A program made the translations under genes and the position numbers. The notes under the pieces were generated by a model that saw only the letters and a program-made list of their open reading frames with translations, was not told the DNA's origin and did no database searches. DNA of 64,000 nucleotides from Carpediemonas membranifera (taxonomy: Eukaryota; Fornicata). Of the stretch, positions 50,801-59,557 are shown in pieces (the stretch's first letter is position 1; every line of letters starts with the position of its first letter). The stretch is taken from NCBI GenBank assembly GCA_019828565.1, contig JAHDYR010000029.1, forward strand, positions 115,509 through 179,508. The letters are read 5' to 3'.

Positions 50801-53800
50801 CGACCTCGAGACTGCTGCCGCTGACTCTCGCTCTGCCGTGAAGTCTGCCGTCCAGATGGATGGCTCGCATGATGTTGGCGCCATCCGCCCCGGCGTGGTT
50901 GTTTCCGATGCTGTGTCCCACGCTCAGCCCGGCGAGATCAGACCCGACTCACCCGGCCCCGCTGCGAAGCAACCCGTCAGATTTGGCGATGAGCTTGTCG
51001 CCGAGGTCGTTACCGACAATGCCATGCCCCGCGGCCCTCGTCTTGACGAGATCAGACCCAGCTCGCCCAACCCTGCTGCCAAGAGCGACTCGGCCGAGTT
51101 CAGCTCCGCAGTCAGGTCGACTGTCCAGACTGCTCAGATGGACGGCATGCGCGACATGGGCGCCATCCGCCCCGGCGTGGTTGTTTCCGACGCTGTGTCC
51201 CACGCTCAGCCCGGCGAGATCAGACCCGACTCACCCGGCCCCGCTGCGAAGCAACCCGTCAGATTTGGCGATGAGCTTGTCGCCGAGGTCGTTACCGACA
51301 ATGCCATGCCCCGCGGCCCTCGTCTTGACGAGATCAGACCCAGCTCGCCCAACCCTGCTGCCAAGAGCGACTCGGCCGAGTTCAGCTCCGCAGTCAGGTC
51401 GACTGTCCAGACTGCTCAGATGGACGGCATGCGCGACATGGGCGCCATCCGCCCCGGCGTGGTTGTTTCCGACGCTGTGTCCCACGCTCAGCCCGGCGAG
51501 ATCAGACCCGACTCACCCGGCCCCGCTGCGAAGCAACCCGTCAGATTTGGCGATGAGCTTGTCGCCGAGGTCGTTACCGACAATGCCATGCCCCGCGGCC
51601 CTCGTCTTGACGAGATCAGACCCAGCTCGCCCAACCCTGCTGCCAAGAGCGACTCGGCCGAGTTCAGCTCCGCAGTCAGGTCGACTGTCCAGACTGCTCA
51701 GATGGACGGCATGCGCGACATGGGCGCCATCCGCCCCGGCGTGGTTGTTTCCGACGCTGTGTCCCACGCTCAGCCCGGCGAGATCAGACCCGACTCACCC
51801 GGCCCCGCTGCGAAGCAACCCGTCAGATTTGGCGATGAGCTTGTCGCCGAGGTCGTTACCGACAATGCCATGCCCCGCGGCCCTCGTCTTGACGAGATCA
51901 GACCCAGCTCGCCCAACCCTGCTGCCAAGAGCGACTCGGCCGAGTTCAGCTCCGCAGTCAGGTCGACTGTCCAGACTGCTCAGATGGACGGCATGCGCGA
52001 CATGGGCGCCATCCGCCCCGGCGTGGTTGTTTCCGACGCTGTGTCCCACGCTCAGCCCGGCGAGATCAGACCCGACTCACCCGGCCCCGCTGCGAAGCAA
52101 CCCGTCAGATTTGGCGATGAGCTTGTCGCCGAGGTCGTTACCGACAATGCCATGCCCCGCGGCCCTCGTCTTGACGAGATCAGACCCAGCTCGCCCAACC
52201 CTGCTGCCAAGAGCGACTCGGCCGAGTTCAGCTCCGCAGTCAGGTCGACTGTCCAGACTGCTCAGATGGACGGCATGCGCGACATGGGCGCCATCCGCCC
52301 CGGCGTGGTTGTTTCCGACGCTGTGTCCCACGCTCAGCCCGGCGAGATCAGACCCGACTCACCCGGCCCCGCTGCGAAGCAACCCGTCAGATTTGGCGAT
52401 GAGCTTGTCGCCGAGGTCGTTACCGACAATGCCATGCCCCGCGGCCCTCGTCTTGACGAGATCAGACCCAGCTCGCCCAACCCTGCTGCCAAGAGCGACT
52501 CGGCCGAGTTCAGCTCCGCAGTCAGGTCGACTGTCCAGACTGCTCAGATGGACGGCATGCGCGACATGGGCGCCATCCGCCCCGGCGTGGTTGTTTCCGA
52601 CGCTGTGTCCCACGCTCAGCCCGGCGAGATCAGACCCGACTCACCCGGCCCCGCTGCGAAGCAACCCGTCAGATTTGGCGATGAGCTTGTCGCCGAGGTC
52701 GTTACCGACAATGCCATGCCCCGCGGCCCTCGTCTTGACGAGATCAGACCCAGCTCGCCCAACCCTGCTGCCAAGAGCGACTCGGCCGAGTTCAGCTCCG
52801 CAGTCAGGTCGACTGTCCAGACTGCTCAGATGGACGGCATGCGCGACATGGGCGCCATCCGCCCCGGCGTGGTTGTTTCCGATGCTGTGTCCCACGCTCA
52901 GCCTGGCGAGATCAGACCCGACTCACCGGCCCTTGCTACCAAGGTCGACTCTGACGTCCCCTCGGTGCGGCCGACAGTGCAAGCGGCCCAGATGGACGGG
53001 ACCAGACCCGTCAAGGCTATTCGTCCTGGCGGTGTCGTGGTGACCAGCGCAGTCTCAGACTCGCCCAAGCTTGATGAGATCAGACCCGACTCGCCCAGTC
53101 CCGCCGAGAAGCAGCCCGTCAGCTTTGGCAGCGAGGTTGTTCCCGGAGTGATCGAGACAGACGAGATGATGCCAACGTCCCGACTCGACGAGATCAGGCC
53201 CGCCTCCCCCAAGGAAACCGGGCCACCCGCCCTCGACTTCGGCACCGCTGTCCGCCCGACCGTGGCCGTTATCATGGACGCCAAGGGCGATGAGGAGCCG
53301 ACCAAGCCCACTGTCTTCGGGGAGCCCCGCACTATTGGCGAGACTGTCGCCCGCCCGACGAGCTGGACGACTGCCAGCATTCCCCGTCCAGCGCCGACCC
53401 GCACCCAGCCCGAGCCTGCTAATGTCATCGTCCGGCCAGCCCGCGACTCCATGGCGTCGTCGGCATCGCAGTCCGCCTTTACCGGGCACTCGGCCTTTAT
53501 CCAGATCGGACGGAAACCCGCCCGTGACATTGCGGAGATGGGGACCGTGGATGTCGAGCCAGTCGAGCCGACCCGCGTCGGAAGCCCGCGCGAGTCCGAC
53601 GTCGACGACGAGCAGGAGGACGCCTCCCCCGCCCTCTCGCACCAGTACACGAACGACGAGGCATTCATCTCCAAGCCGCGGCTCAGCTCGGAAGCCATGT
53701 CGCCCCGCGCGTCCCCGGAGCTCAGCATGCGGCCTGTGCTCGCCACGGATGTCCAACCCGCCTGGATGGAGGCGCCCCGCCCCAGTCAGCAGGCCCTGAA

Positions 53801-55628
53801 GGTCAGCCAGACAACCGTCCCTCGGGGCGAGGCTGCGGAGGCTAAGCCCATCAGGAACACGATCCGGGTGAGCTCGTCCGACATCTCCCCCACTGCCCGG
53901 GCCAGACCCATTGACCGGGCCGTGCGGGTGTCCCAGCCTGTCCTCGACATGACCGTTTCCAGCGCCCCTGCCCCGATGGCGAAGTCTGTCCGGGTTTCCC
54001 AGGCCGTGTTTGACCTGGCAGCCCCGCCCGCCGAGGACCTCAGTGGTCCTATCGGCCACTCCGTCCGGGTGTCGCAGCCCGTGCTCGACATCGAGACCCA
54101 GCCCGGCGAGGCGATCAGTGGGCCCATCGGCCACTCGGTCCGCGTCTCCCAGCCTGTCCTTGACGGTCCCCTCCCTATTGCCTCGGCCGACATCCCCATG
54201 AGCTCTCCAGTCGAGCTCGCCCAGTCGATGCCGCCATCCACCTCGGTCTCCCGGATCCACACGCCTGGTCCCGCTGCCGTTGTCAGTGCAGTGAATGGTC
54301 GGCACCCAGCCCTCGTCGGCGGGCCCAGGACCATCCGGAACCCGAGTGTGTCGGCCTCGATGCGCGGTGCCAGCGTCCTCGCAGACAGGCCGACCCGCAT
54401 GTACACGGGGCAGCCGGTGAAGGCATCGACCATGGCGAGCCCCCGCCCCCTGCGGTCCTTGCAGGGCGCACATGGGCTTGTGGACGCCCGCATACCGAGT
54501 GTGCCCGACCTGCACGCTCCGGCCGCCGACCTCGAGGCACCGAGAGATCTCGAGGCCACCGCCGAGTCGACCCTGCCTGAGGCGATCGCCATTGACCGCT
54601 CCGAGGACTCCGAGCCCGAGCCCCTCATCCCGGAGTCCGACAGTTCCCCCCAGGAGCCCGACTTCAGCGTCACGGTCACCCAGTCGATCGACATGCCGCA
54701 CCCCGACCTCGTTGTCCTGCAGCCACGGGTCCCTAGGGCCCGTAAACTGCTCGAAATGGAGGGCCATCCCCGCCATGAGATCCGCGTGCCGTCCCCCACC
54801 AGGCCCAGGCCACTCCAGTCGGCCATGAAGCAGCGCGACGAGAGTGAGATCACGATCCCCAACCCGCCCCGCCGTGTACGGATCCAGACGACGAAGCTGC
54901 CCAGCGCGCGGGTGGAGATCGAGCAGCACAAGATGCCCGAGGGCATGGATCGCCCCCGCACCGCCCCAGGCCTCAACGCCTTCGTCGCCCCTGCCTCCCG
55001 GGACGCACAGATGGTAGCCATGGCAGTGCACAGCGAGAACATCCGGTCCCAACCGCCGTCGGTCTGGCCGTCGCGTGCGGTCACCCCGATGTCGACTCGG
55101 GCCGAGTCGGTCGTTGCGAGGGCACCCGAGTACTACCCGACCGAGGAGCTGCCTCTAGACGAGCCCGACGACCTCCAGGACCGCTGGGCGGCCATGAAGG
55201 CGTCGTCGGCCGCCGCGACGCCCCAGAGCCAGGCCCCCGCGACACCCGCCCCGCCGAGCCCCGAGGCTGATGAGGCTGTGTCCCGCCCGATGTCGACCGA
55301 ACCCACCGAGATTCTGGTCCCGTCACTGTCGGCCTCTCTTAAGGGCCCCAATGCCAAGGAGGAGCCCACGCCGACGATCCCCGAGCCAGAGGAGGCCGAT
55401 GCTGACGACGAGAGCGAGCCCGTTGCTCTCCCGCCGTCTCCACCGATGACTGAGGTCAAGCAGGTCTCGACCCACGATACCGTCAAGGGCCTCCTCAGGA
55501 AGCCCGCGCCCCGTGGCCGCCGCCTGACCGAGCGCCAGTGGAGCACACCCAGTGGCGTTGCCCGCATGCCGTCGATGCCCAACAGCGTGCTCGACCGTGT
55601 CCGGGGCATCCTGGGCTCCCCCATGTGA
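47829..55628 (+). CDS. Giant single-pass membrane protein built of 94-residue repeats
   Basis: 2,599 residues from ATG 47829. Residues about 8-45 are a strongly hydrophobic anchor (SGSITILLLILVLAFFLTCS onward) ending in RRKKRK, with no signal peptide before it, so the long remainder is probably cytoplasmic. Residues about 150-1760 are repeats: 94-residue modules containing AIRPGVVVSDAVSHAQPGEI, RPDSPGPAAKQPVRFGDELV and LDEIRPSSPNPAAKSDSAEF. Six such modules and then seven are separated by longer 136-residue variants. A second family, SVRVSQPVLD, occurs four times at about 2035-2120. Everything is Pro/Ser/Asp-rich and predicted disordered. Function unknown; perhaps a cortical or ciliary-membrane scaffold. 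Confidence 0.8.
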   Translation: MVEVLDAVVISGSITILLLILVLAFFLTCSLVFLVMFCSIHFLIRRKKRKILNPNRSAQQAQSADVQQTAGLAESPVSQSQPSEYAEEYPPVEDMAELPGVVADVAAAPVIMHPMSYRGDFTPPESPTPAEPVKKAVPKRDEADDIRPGVVVSDAVAQPHPEEIKPASPGPAAKRSVRFGDELVAETVTEDAVAQPHPEEIKPASPGPAAKQPVRFGDELVAEVVTDNAMPRGPRLDEIRPSSPNPAAKRPVNFGDELVAEAVTDDHMPVDDDVDEIRASPSPAHPMSFVDDLETAAADSRSAVKSAVQMDGSHDVGAIRPGVVVSDAVSHAQPGEIRPDSPGPAAKQPVRFGDELVAEVVTDNAMPRGPRLDEIRPSSPNPAAKSDSAEFSSAVRSTVQTAQMDGMRDMGAIRPGVVVSDAVSHAQPGEIRPDSPGPAAKQPVRFGDELVAEVVTDNAMPRGPRLDEIRPSSPNPAAKSDSAEFSSAVRSTVQTAQMDGMRDMGAIRPGVVVSDAVSHAQPGEIRPDSPGPAAKQPVRFGDELVAEVVTDNAMPRGPRLDEIRPSSPNPAAKSDSAEFSSAVRSTVQTAQMDGMRDMGAIRPGVVVSDAVSHAQPGEIRPDSPGPAAKQPVRFGDELVAEVVTDNAMPRGPRLDEIRPSSPNPAAKSDSAEFSSAVRSTVQTAQMDGMRDMGAIRPGVVVSDAVSHAQPGEIRPDSPGPAAKQPVRFGDELVAEVVTDNAMPRGPRLDEIRPSSPNPAAKSDSAEFSSAVRSTVQTAQMDGMRDMGAIRPGVVVSDAVSHAQPGEIRPDSPGPAAKQPVRFGDELVAEVVTDNAMPRGPRLDEIRPSSPNPAAKSDSAEFSSAVRSTVQTAQMDGMRDMGAIRPGVVVSDAVSHAQPGEIRPDSPGPAAKQPVRFGDELVAEVVTDNAMPRGPRLDEIRPSSPNPAAKRPVNFGDELVAEAVTDDHMPVDDDVDEIRASPSPAHPMSFVDDLETAAADSRSAVKSAVQMDGSHDVGAIRPGVVVSDAVSHAQPGEIRPDSPGPAAKQPVRFGDELVAEVVTDNAMPRGPRLDEIRPSSPNPAAKSDSAEFSSAVRSTVQTAQMDGMRDMGAIRPGVVVSDAVSHAQPGEIRPDSPGPAAKQPVRFGDELVAEVVTDNAMPRGPRLDEIRPSSPNPAAKSDSAEFSSAVRSTVQTAQMDGMRDMGAIRPGVVVSDAVSHAQPGEIRPDSPGPAAKQPVRFGDELVAEVVTDNAMPRGPRLDEIRPSSPNPAAKSDSAEFSSAVRSTVQTAQMDGMRDMGAIRPGVVVSDAVSHAQPGEIRPDSPGPAAKQPVRFGDELVAEVVTDNAMPRGPRLDEIRPSSPNPAAKSDSAEFSSAVRSTVQTAQMDGMRDMGAIRPGVVVSDAVSHAQPGEIRPDSPGPAAKQPVRFGDELVAEVVTDNAMPRGPRLDEIRPSSPNPAAKSDSAEFSSAVRSTVQTAQMDGMRDMGAIRPGVVVSDAVSHAQPGEIRPDSPGPAAKQPVRFGDELVAEVVTDNAMPRGPRLDEIRPSSPNPAAKSDSAEFSSAVRSTVQTAQMDGMRDMGAIRPGVVVSDAVSHAQPGEIRPDSPGPAAKQPVRFGDELVAEVVTDNAMPRGPRLDEIRPSSPNPAAKSDSAEFSSAVRSTVQTAQMDGMRDMGAIRPGVVVSDAVSHAQPGEIRPDSPALATKVDSDVPSVRPTVQAAQMDGTRPVKAIRPGGVVVTSAVSDSPKLDEIRPDSPSPAEKQPVSFGSEVVPGVIETDEMMPTSRLDEIRPASPKETGPPALDFGTAVRPTVAVIMDAKGDEEPTKPTVFGEPRTIGETVARPTSWTTASIPRPAPTRTQPEPANVIVRPARDSMASSASQSAFTGHSAFIQIGRKPARDIAEMGTVDVEPVEPTRVGSPRESDVDDEQEDASPALSHQYTNDEAFISKPRLSSEAMSPRASPELSMRPVLATDVQPAWMEAPRPSQQALKVSQTTVPRGEAAEAKPIRNTIRVSSSDISPTARARPIDRAVRVSQPVLDMTVSSAPAPMAKSVRVSQAVFDLAAPPAEDLSGPIGHSVRVSQPVLDIETQPGEAISGPIGHSVRVSQPVLDGPLPIASADIPMSSPVELAQSMPPSTSVSRIHTPGPAAVVSAVNGRHPALVGGPRTIRNPSVSASMRGASVLADRPTRMYTGQPVKASTMASPRPLRSLQGAHGLVDARIPSVPDLHAPAADLEAPRDLEATAESTLPEAIAIDRSEDSEPEPLIPESDSSPQEPDFSVTVTQSIDMPHPDLVVLQPRVPRARKLLEMEGHPRHEIRVPSPTRPRPLQSAMKQRDESEITIPNPPRRVRIQTTKLPSARVEIEQHKMPEGMDRPRTAPGLNAFVAPASRDAQMVAMAVHSENIRSQPPSVWPSRAVTPMSTRAESVVARAPEYYPTEELPLDEPDDLQDRWAAMKASSAAATPQSQAPATPAPPSPEADEAVSRPMSTEPTEILVPSLSASLKGPNAKEEPTPTIPEPEEADADDESEPVALPPSPPMTEVKQVSTHDTVKGLLRKPAPRGRRLTERQWSTPSGVARMPSMPNSVLDRVRGILGSPM
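48372..52853 (+). repeat. 282-bp tandem coding repeats in a higher-order array
   Basis: Standard 282-bp units start at 48780, 49062, 49344, 49626, 49908 and 50190. A 408-bp variant unit follows at 50472-50879, then units at 50880, 51162, 51444, 51726, 52008, 52290 and 52572. A partly diverged 408-bp variant precedes at 48372-48779. The segment from about 48447 to 50675 recurs without visible change 2,100 bp downstream, so single-unit and block duplication both occurred. All units keep the frame (282 = 94 codons). Confidence 0.95.
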
Positions 55629-55878
55629 ACAGTAGATGATATATGAGGCGCAATTTATACATGTAAAATACTTTGCTTTTCCTCCTGCTCCAAGCTGTCT
55701 GAGGTTGCAATATCGGACCTCTGAAGAAGCATTGCCTACAAGTCGGTGCTCAGCGGCAAGGCAGGGCCTATGCCCATCATCTAAAGGCTGATCGTGTACA
55801 CACTTTCGTATTTATGGTGGCGTTGTATGTATCACGTAATTCGAACTCCGCGAGTTGGAAAACCTCTATACCTCTATA

Positions 55879-56829
55879 ATGGTCTCGAAGGGGGAAACAG
55901 TCATGGAGAATGCCAATCCGGAAATCACACCTCCAGAGAAGCGTATTCCAACAGATAGAGATCAATGCGAATCTTCTTTAACCAACAAGCGCAAAGCGAC
56001 AGATGTTGACTTCATGCAGGACTCAATTCCGGAAAACAAGCGCCCTACCAAAGCTCCTACTTCTCTAGACGTCCAATCAGTTGCATGCCCAGGTCCCGAG
56101 TCCGTGAATCCCGCAGTACCTTCTCCACCCACCGACAGCGTTCCCAAGGAGAACTCGGAGAGCACGCCCACTGAGTCAGCGGACAGCTCACTGATGCAGG
56201 AAGTCATTGACCAGTTCAACGAAGAGGACGGCCCGACTTACGAGGTCGAGGCCGTGCGACTGAGCCGATACAGCAGGAAGTGGCGGGAGTTCGAGTATCT
56301 TATCAAATGGAAGGGGTACCCGGAGTCCGAGAACTCGTGGGAGCCCGAGAGTAACCTTCATCCAGTGCTGGCGGCAGAGCAGCAGCGTCTCAGGCGCGAG
56401 AAGGAGGAGGCGGCGCGGCAGGCCAAGCTCGAGAAGCAGCTGGAGAAGGAGCGCAAGCGGCTGGCCAGGGAAAAGCGGGCACGGGCACGGGAGCAGGCCG
56501 AAGCCGAGCGGGCGGCGTCCTTGTCGAGCCGGCAGATCGCCAAGAAGGGGCGGGGCAACAAGTTCACGGTCGGTCTGAACGACGTCACCGAGATCCTCGG
56601 CTGCAGGAAGGCGTCCGACGGGTCCGTGGAGATGGCTGTAGTGACGAAGCATGGCCCCCAGCGCTACTGGGTGAGCTCCGGTCTCCTCGTCGAGCGGCTG
56701 CCGAAGCTGGTACTCGACTACTACCAGGCCCGCATCAGCTTTGGGCCCCGGGTGTCCCAGGCGTTGCAGGTCGGCCCAGCCGTGGAGGCGGACAAAGACA
56801 AGGGCGCGCCCTTTGTTGTCGAGCTGTGA
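55879..56829 (+). CDS. HP1-like protein with chromodomain and chromoshadow-like domain
   Basis: 316 residues from ATG 55879. The N-terminal 115 residues are disordered. The chromodomain at about 120-165 has the methyl-lysine cage residues: YEVEAVRLSRYSRKWREFEY, LIKWKGYPESENSWEPESNL. A charged helix (170-215, KLEKQLEKERKRLAREKRAR) follows. A chromoshadow-like domain lies at about 225-290 (FTVGLNDVTEILGCRKASDG, ending LVLDYYQARISF, compare HP1 IAFYEERLTW). It would bind H3K9me-type marks and dimerise. A long charged hinge helix is unusual for HP1. Confidence 0.85.
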   Translation: MVSKGETVMENANPEITPPEKRIPTDRDQCESSLTNKRKATDVDFMQDSIPENKRPTKAPTSLDVQSVACPGPESVNPAVPSPPTDSVPKENSESTPTESADSSLMQEVIDQFNEEDGPTYEVEAVRLSRYSRKWREFEYLIKWKGYPESENSWEPESNLHPVLAAEQQRLRREKEEAARQAKLEKQLEKERKRLAREKRARAREQAEAERAASLSSRQIAKKGRGNKFTVGLNDVTEILGCRKASDGSVEMAVVTKHGPQRYWVSSGLLVERLPKLVLDYYQARISFGPRVSQALQVGPAVEADKDKGAPFVVEL

Positions 56830-56933
56830 CAGTGAGTCCCGGCGTGTGGCTTGCGGGGTGGGCACGCGTGCTCTTGTAAAATGATATGGTGGCATGCCCC
56901 GTTTAATACTACTGCCCACAACCGCCTTACCGC

Positions 56934-59486
56934 TCACGTTCTCAGTGCTTGGGCGATCCTGTGTGCCGCATCGAATATCTGCGGGAACAGCGCGCCCACC
57001 GACTCCTGGATCAGCGACCGGAAGTGCTCCACGGCCCTCTCGTCAGGCAGACCGAACTGGAACTTCTCCTCGAGCTTGGCGAAGTGGTTGACGGCGTCCT
57101 CGCAGATGACGGCGATGCTGCTGCTGCTCATTATTTCGAACACCGATATGAACATGTTGGCATGCCTCCTCAGAATGTTATACGCCTCGCAGCACAAGGT
57201 CTGGAACTCTTGGTACTGCGGCGACGCCGGCCCGCCCATGCCATCGACCATGGCCCGACTAATCTTCATGGGGGGCGAGAACGGCTTCGGGTCTCGCCCC
57301 AGGATGAAACCGAAGTCAATGTGGAACAGCTTGGCGTCGGGCTTGAGCATAATGTTCTCGAGATGGCGGTCGCCCACGCCGAGGAGGTACGTAGCGACGC
57401 AGTAGCCCGCACATGACCTGACGTACCGCGACATGGCCTCCTCTGAGATGCGCCACGTCTCCCGGTCGCCGTCCTTCTCCCTCAGCGCCGGGATGGACTG
57501 GAAGTAGCGGGTGATGCTCTTGCTGTCCCGCAGCACAGAGTCCAGGTCGACCGAGGGCGTCACGAGCTCCACCATGCCACCAGTGGGGGACGTCGCGATG
57601 GTCCCGTACGGTGTGAGGCAGAGGTCGAGATTCTCCTTCTTGAGGAGCCGGTCCATGACCTGCAGCAGCTGCAGCACCAGCTGGTCCTGTCTCACGTCGT
57701 CTCCGCACTTCACCATCACAGGCACCGCGTGGTTGCCACCGCTGATGGCGTCCAGGCGCATAGGCTGCTTCGCTGACTTGAAGATGTGCCCGTGCGTCGG
57801 GTCGAATCCGGTCAGTCGCCGGTCTGACAGCAGCGGCAACGTGACGGGGGGCCGGCTGCCGAGGTCGAACTCGTTGGCCGCCACCATCTCTCGCATGAGC
57901 TCAATGCGGCGGGGTCTGGACTCCTTGTTGGCTCTGAGCTTGGCCGTAAACTGCTCGATGTCTTCCACAAGACGTCGTTGCCCGAGGATGTCTGCCTTCG
58001 TCTCTGGGTAGTCGTCGAGCCGCTCCAGCATGTAATCCAGTACCGCGGCGAAGACCTCGCCGTTGGGGCTGGCCGCCTCGACCGAAAGCACCCAGTAGAG
58101 CCTGGTCGCTAGGTCCAGCGAGACGCAGCACCGGTCAACTACGGCCCGCCCGATGGAGTGGTCCGAGAGGGGCGCGTGGTCGAAGCGGGCGGCATGGGCG
58201 AGCTGGGGGATGAATAGTTCGATGACGTCGAGATGTGCCGTCCGGAACTGCCGGGCGGCCAGTGCCCGGACCCACGGCGCCATTTCCGCGAACTGCGGCG
58301 TCAGCAGCTCCAGCATGGTCACCGCCTGCCACCCGCTGCCGACCCGCCACTCTGCCACGACGGCCTCGGCCTCGGCCACCTGAGCTGGGTCTGTCCAGTC
58401 GACGATGCGGAGGAAGCGGGGCAGAGCCGCGGGGTTGCTGCTGAGCCAGTACCGCAGGCCCCAGCACAGGGCGGCCTGCAGCTCGGTCGGGGGCCTGCTA
58501 GGGGCAGCGCGGAGGTAGTCGGTGATGGCTTGGCGCTCCTTGGAGGTGGGCTGCCGGCCCCTCGCGTCTGTGCCACTGTCTGCCAGGATGCGCTCGACGG
58601 ACACGAAGAAATTCTCCTCCGGGGCGGGCTGGGGGTCTTGTGTGTTGCACGCAGGGTCCACCGGCAGGGTCGGCGCCAGACCGCCAAAGTACGACTGCCG
58701 CGACTTCTTGCCCTCCTGGTAGCTGTCCTGCATGAACACCACGCGGTGCTCGGTCTCTGGAAACGACACGATCAGCCCGCAGTCCCCGCCAACCTCGGCC
58801 CGGGCAAGCTGCTGGATGCGCATGGCCGTCAGCTGGTTCAGCCAGCCGTCGTGCTTCACCCAGTACTCCGAGGGCCGGCCCTTCTTGTCCAGCCCGTGCG
58901 CCTTGAGGATCTTCTCGGTTAGGTTGAGCTCCGTGCTCGTCGCCGTCAGCCCAGGCGTGCCCTGGGGCCCGCAGTCGGCTACCCGCCCCGGGTGCATGCG
59001 GAGCTTCACCTTGCCGCACTGCACAAGGTTCTTTCGCGAGAACACGGGCACGGTTGTTCCGCCCACCACGACGGCCGCTGAGGGCGACGAGACGTCCCAC
59101 ACAGTGAAGGCCGCCATGCAGTGGAGCGGCGTATCCCGGATGAGCATGTCAAAGCATACGGTCGTGCCCCACGTGGCCTCCGTTTCGTGGAGCTCTGCGG
59201 GCTCCGTGACTGTCGCCTGCGTCAGGGGGATGCCGTGCTCGAGCAGCTGAGCAGAGATAACCAAGCATGCTGGTGACCTGTGTTATTACGGTGTTGATGT
59301 GTGACACATACCGCCTTAGTAACCTCTCACGGGCAATATCGACCTCGGGAGGGAGGTTTAAGAGTGAATGGAGATCTCCCTCAAGAGCTTCGCTGCGTAA
59401 GTTACTGGAGATGAACCAAACATCTTAATTGTAACGGCTTCTTTCACATCCGCGGTGTAAAAGTACCTTCCCCCGGCGTCACTCAT
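56934..59486 (-). CDS. VPS34: Class III phosphatidylinositol 3-kinase Vps34 (three exons)
   Basis: Exons on minus 59422-59486, 59312-59392 and 56934-59277 give 829 residues. The C2 domain begins GGRYFYTADVKEAVTIKIEA and continues LEGDLHS, aligning with human Vps34 ([20 protein letters not shown]) only when intron 1 is removed. Further C2 motif: AAFTVWDV...VVVGGTTVPVFS. Helical PIK domain in the middle. Kinase domain: KCGDDVRQDQLVLQLLQVMD, catalytic loop GVGDRHLENIM, activation segment HIDFGFILGRDPKPFSPPMK, and C terminus FRSLIQESVGALFPQIFD. It makes PI3P for endosomal sorting and autophagy. Lies 71 bp downstream of the DNAJC9-like gene, same strand. Confidence 0.94.
59278..59311 (-). other. 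Spliceosomal intron 2 of Vps34 (34 nt)
   Basis: Starts GTATGT, ends TAACACAG; phase 2. It joins IARERLLRR to SPACLVISAQ and restores the frame. Confidence 0.88.
59393..59421 (-). other. Spliceosomal intron 1 of Vps34 (29 nt)
   Basis: Starts GTTTGG, ends TTACGCAG; phase 2. Removing it turns VTIKMFGSS into VTIKIEALEG, matching the Vps34 C2 domain. The shortest intron seen here. Confidence 0.88.
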
Positions 59487-59557
59487 GGTTCGATAATGAT
59501 GAGCAGGCTAATCTGCGAAATCGGAATTTAAGCTATTTATGGGCGGCATATGACTGT

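Noticed and set aside
48372-52853. CRISPR-like array
   Set aside because: Units are 282-bp contiguous coding repeats without variable spacers, in a eukaryotic protein gene.
48760-53043. Second-frame plus ORFs of 676 and 727 codons and repeated 84-codon minus ORFs in the repeat region
   Set aside because: The repeat length is a multiple of three, so any stop-free frame in one unit stays open in all. The frame with the membrane anchor and continuous unique C terminus is the real one.
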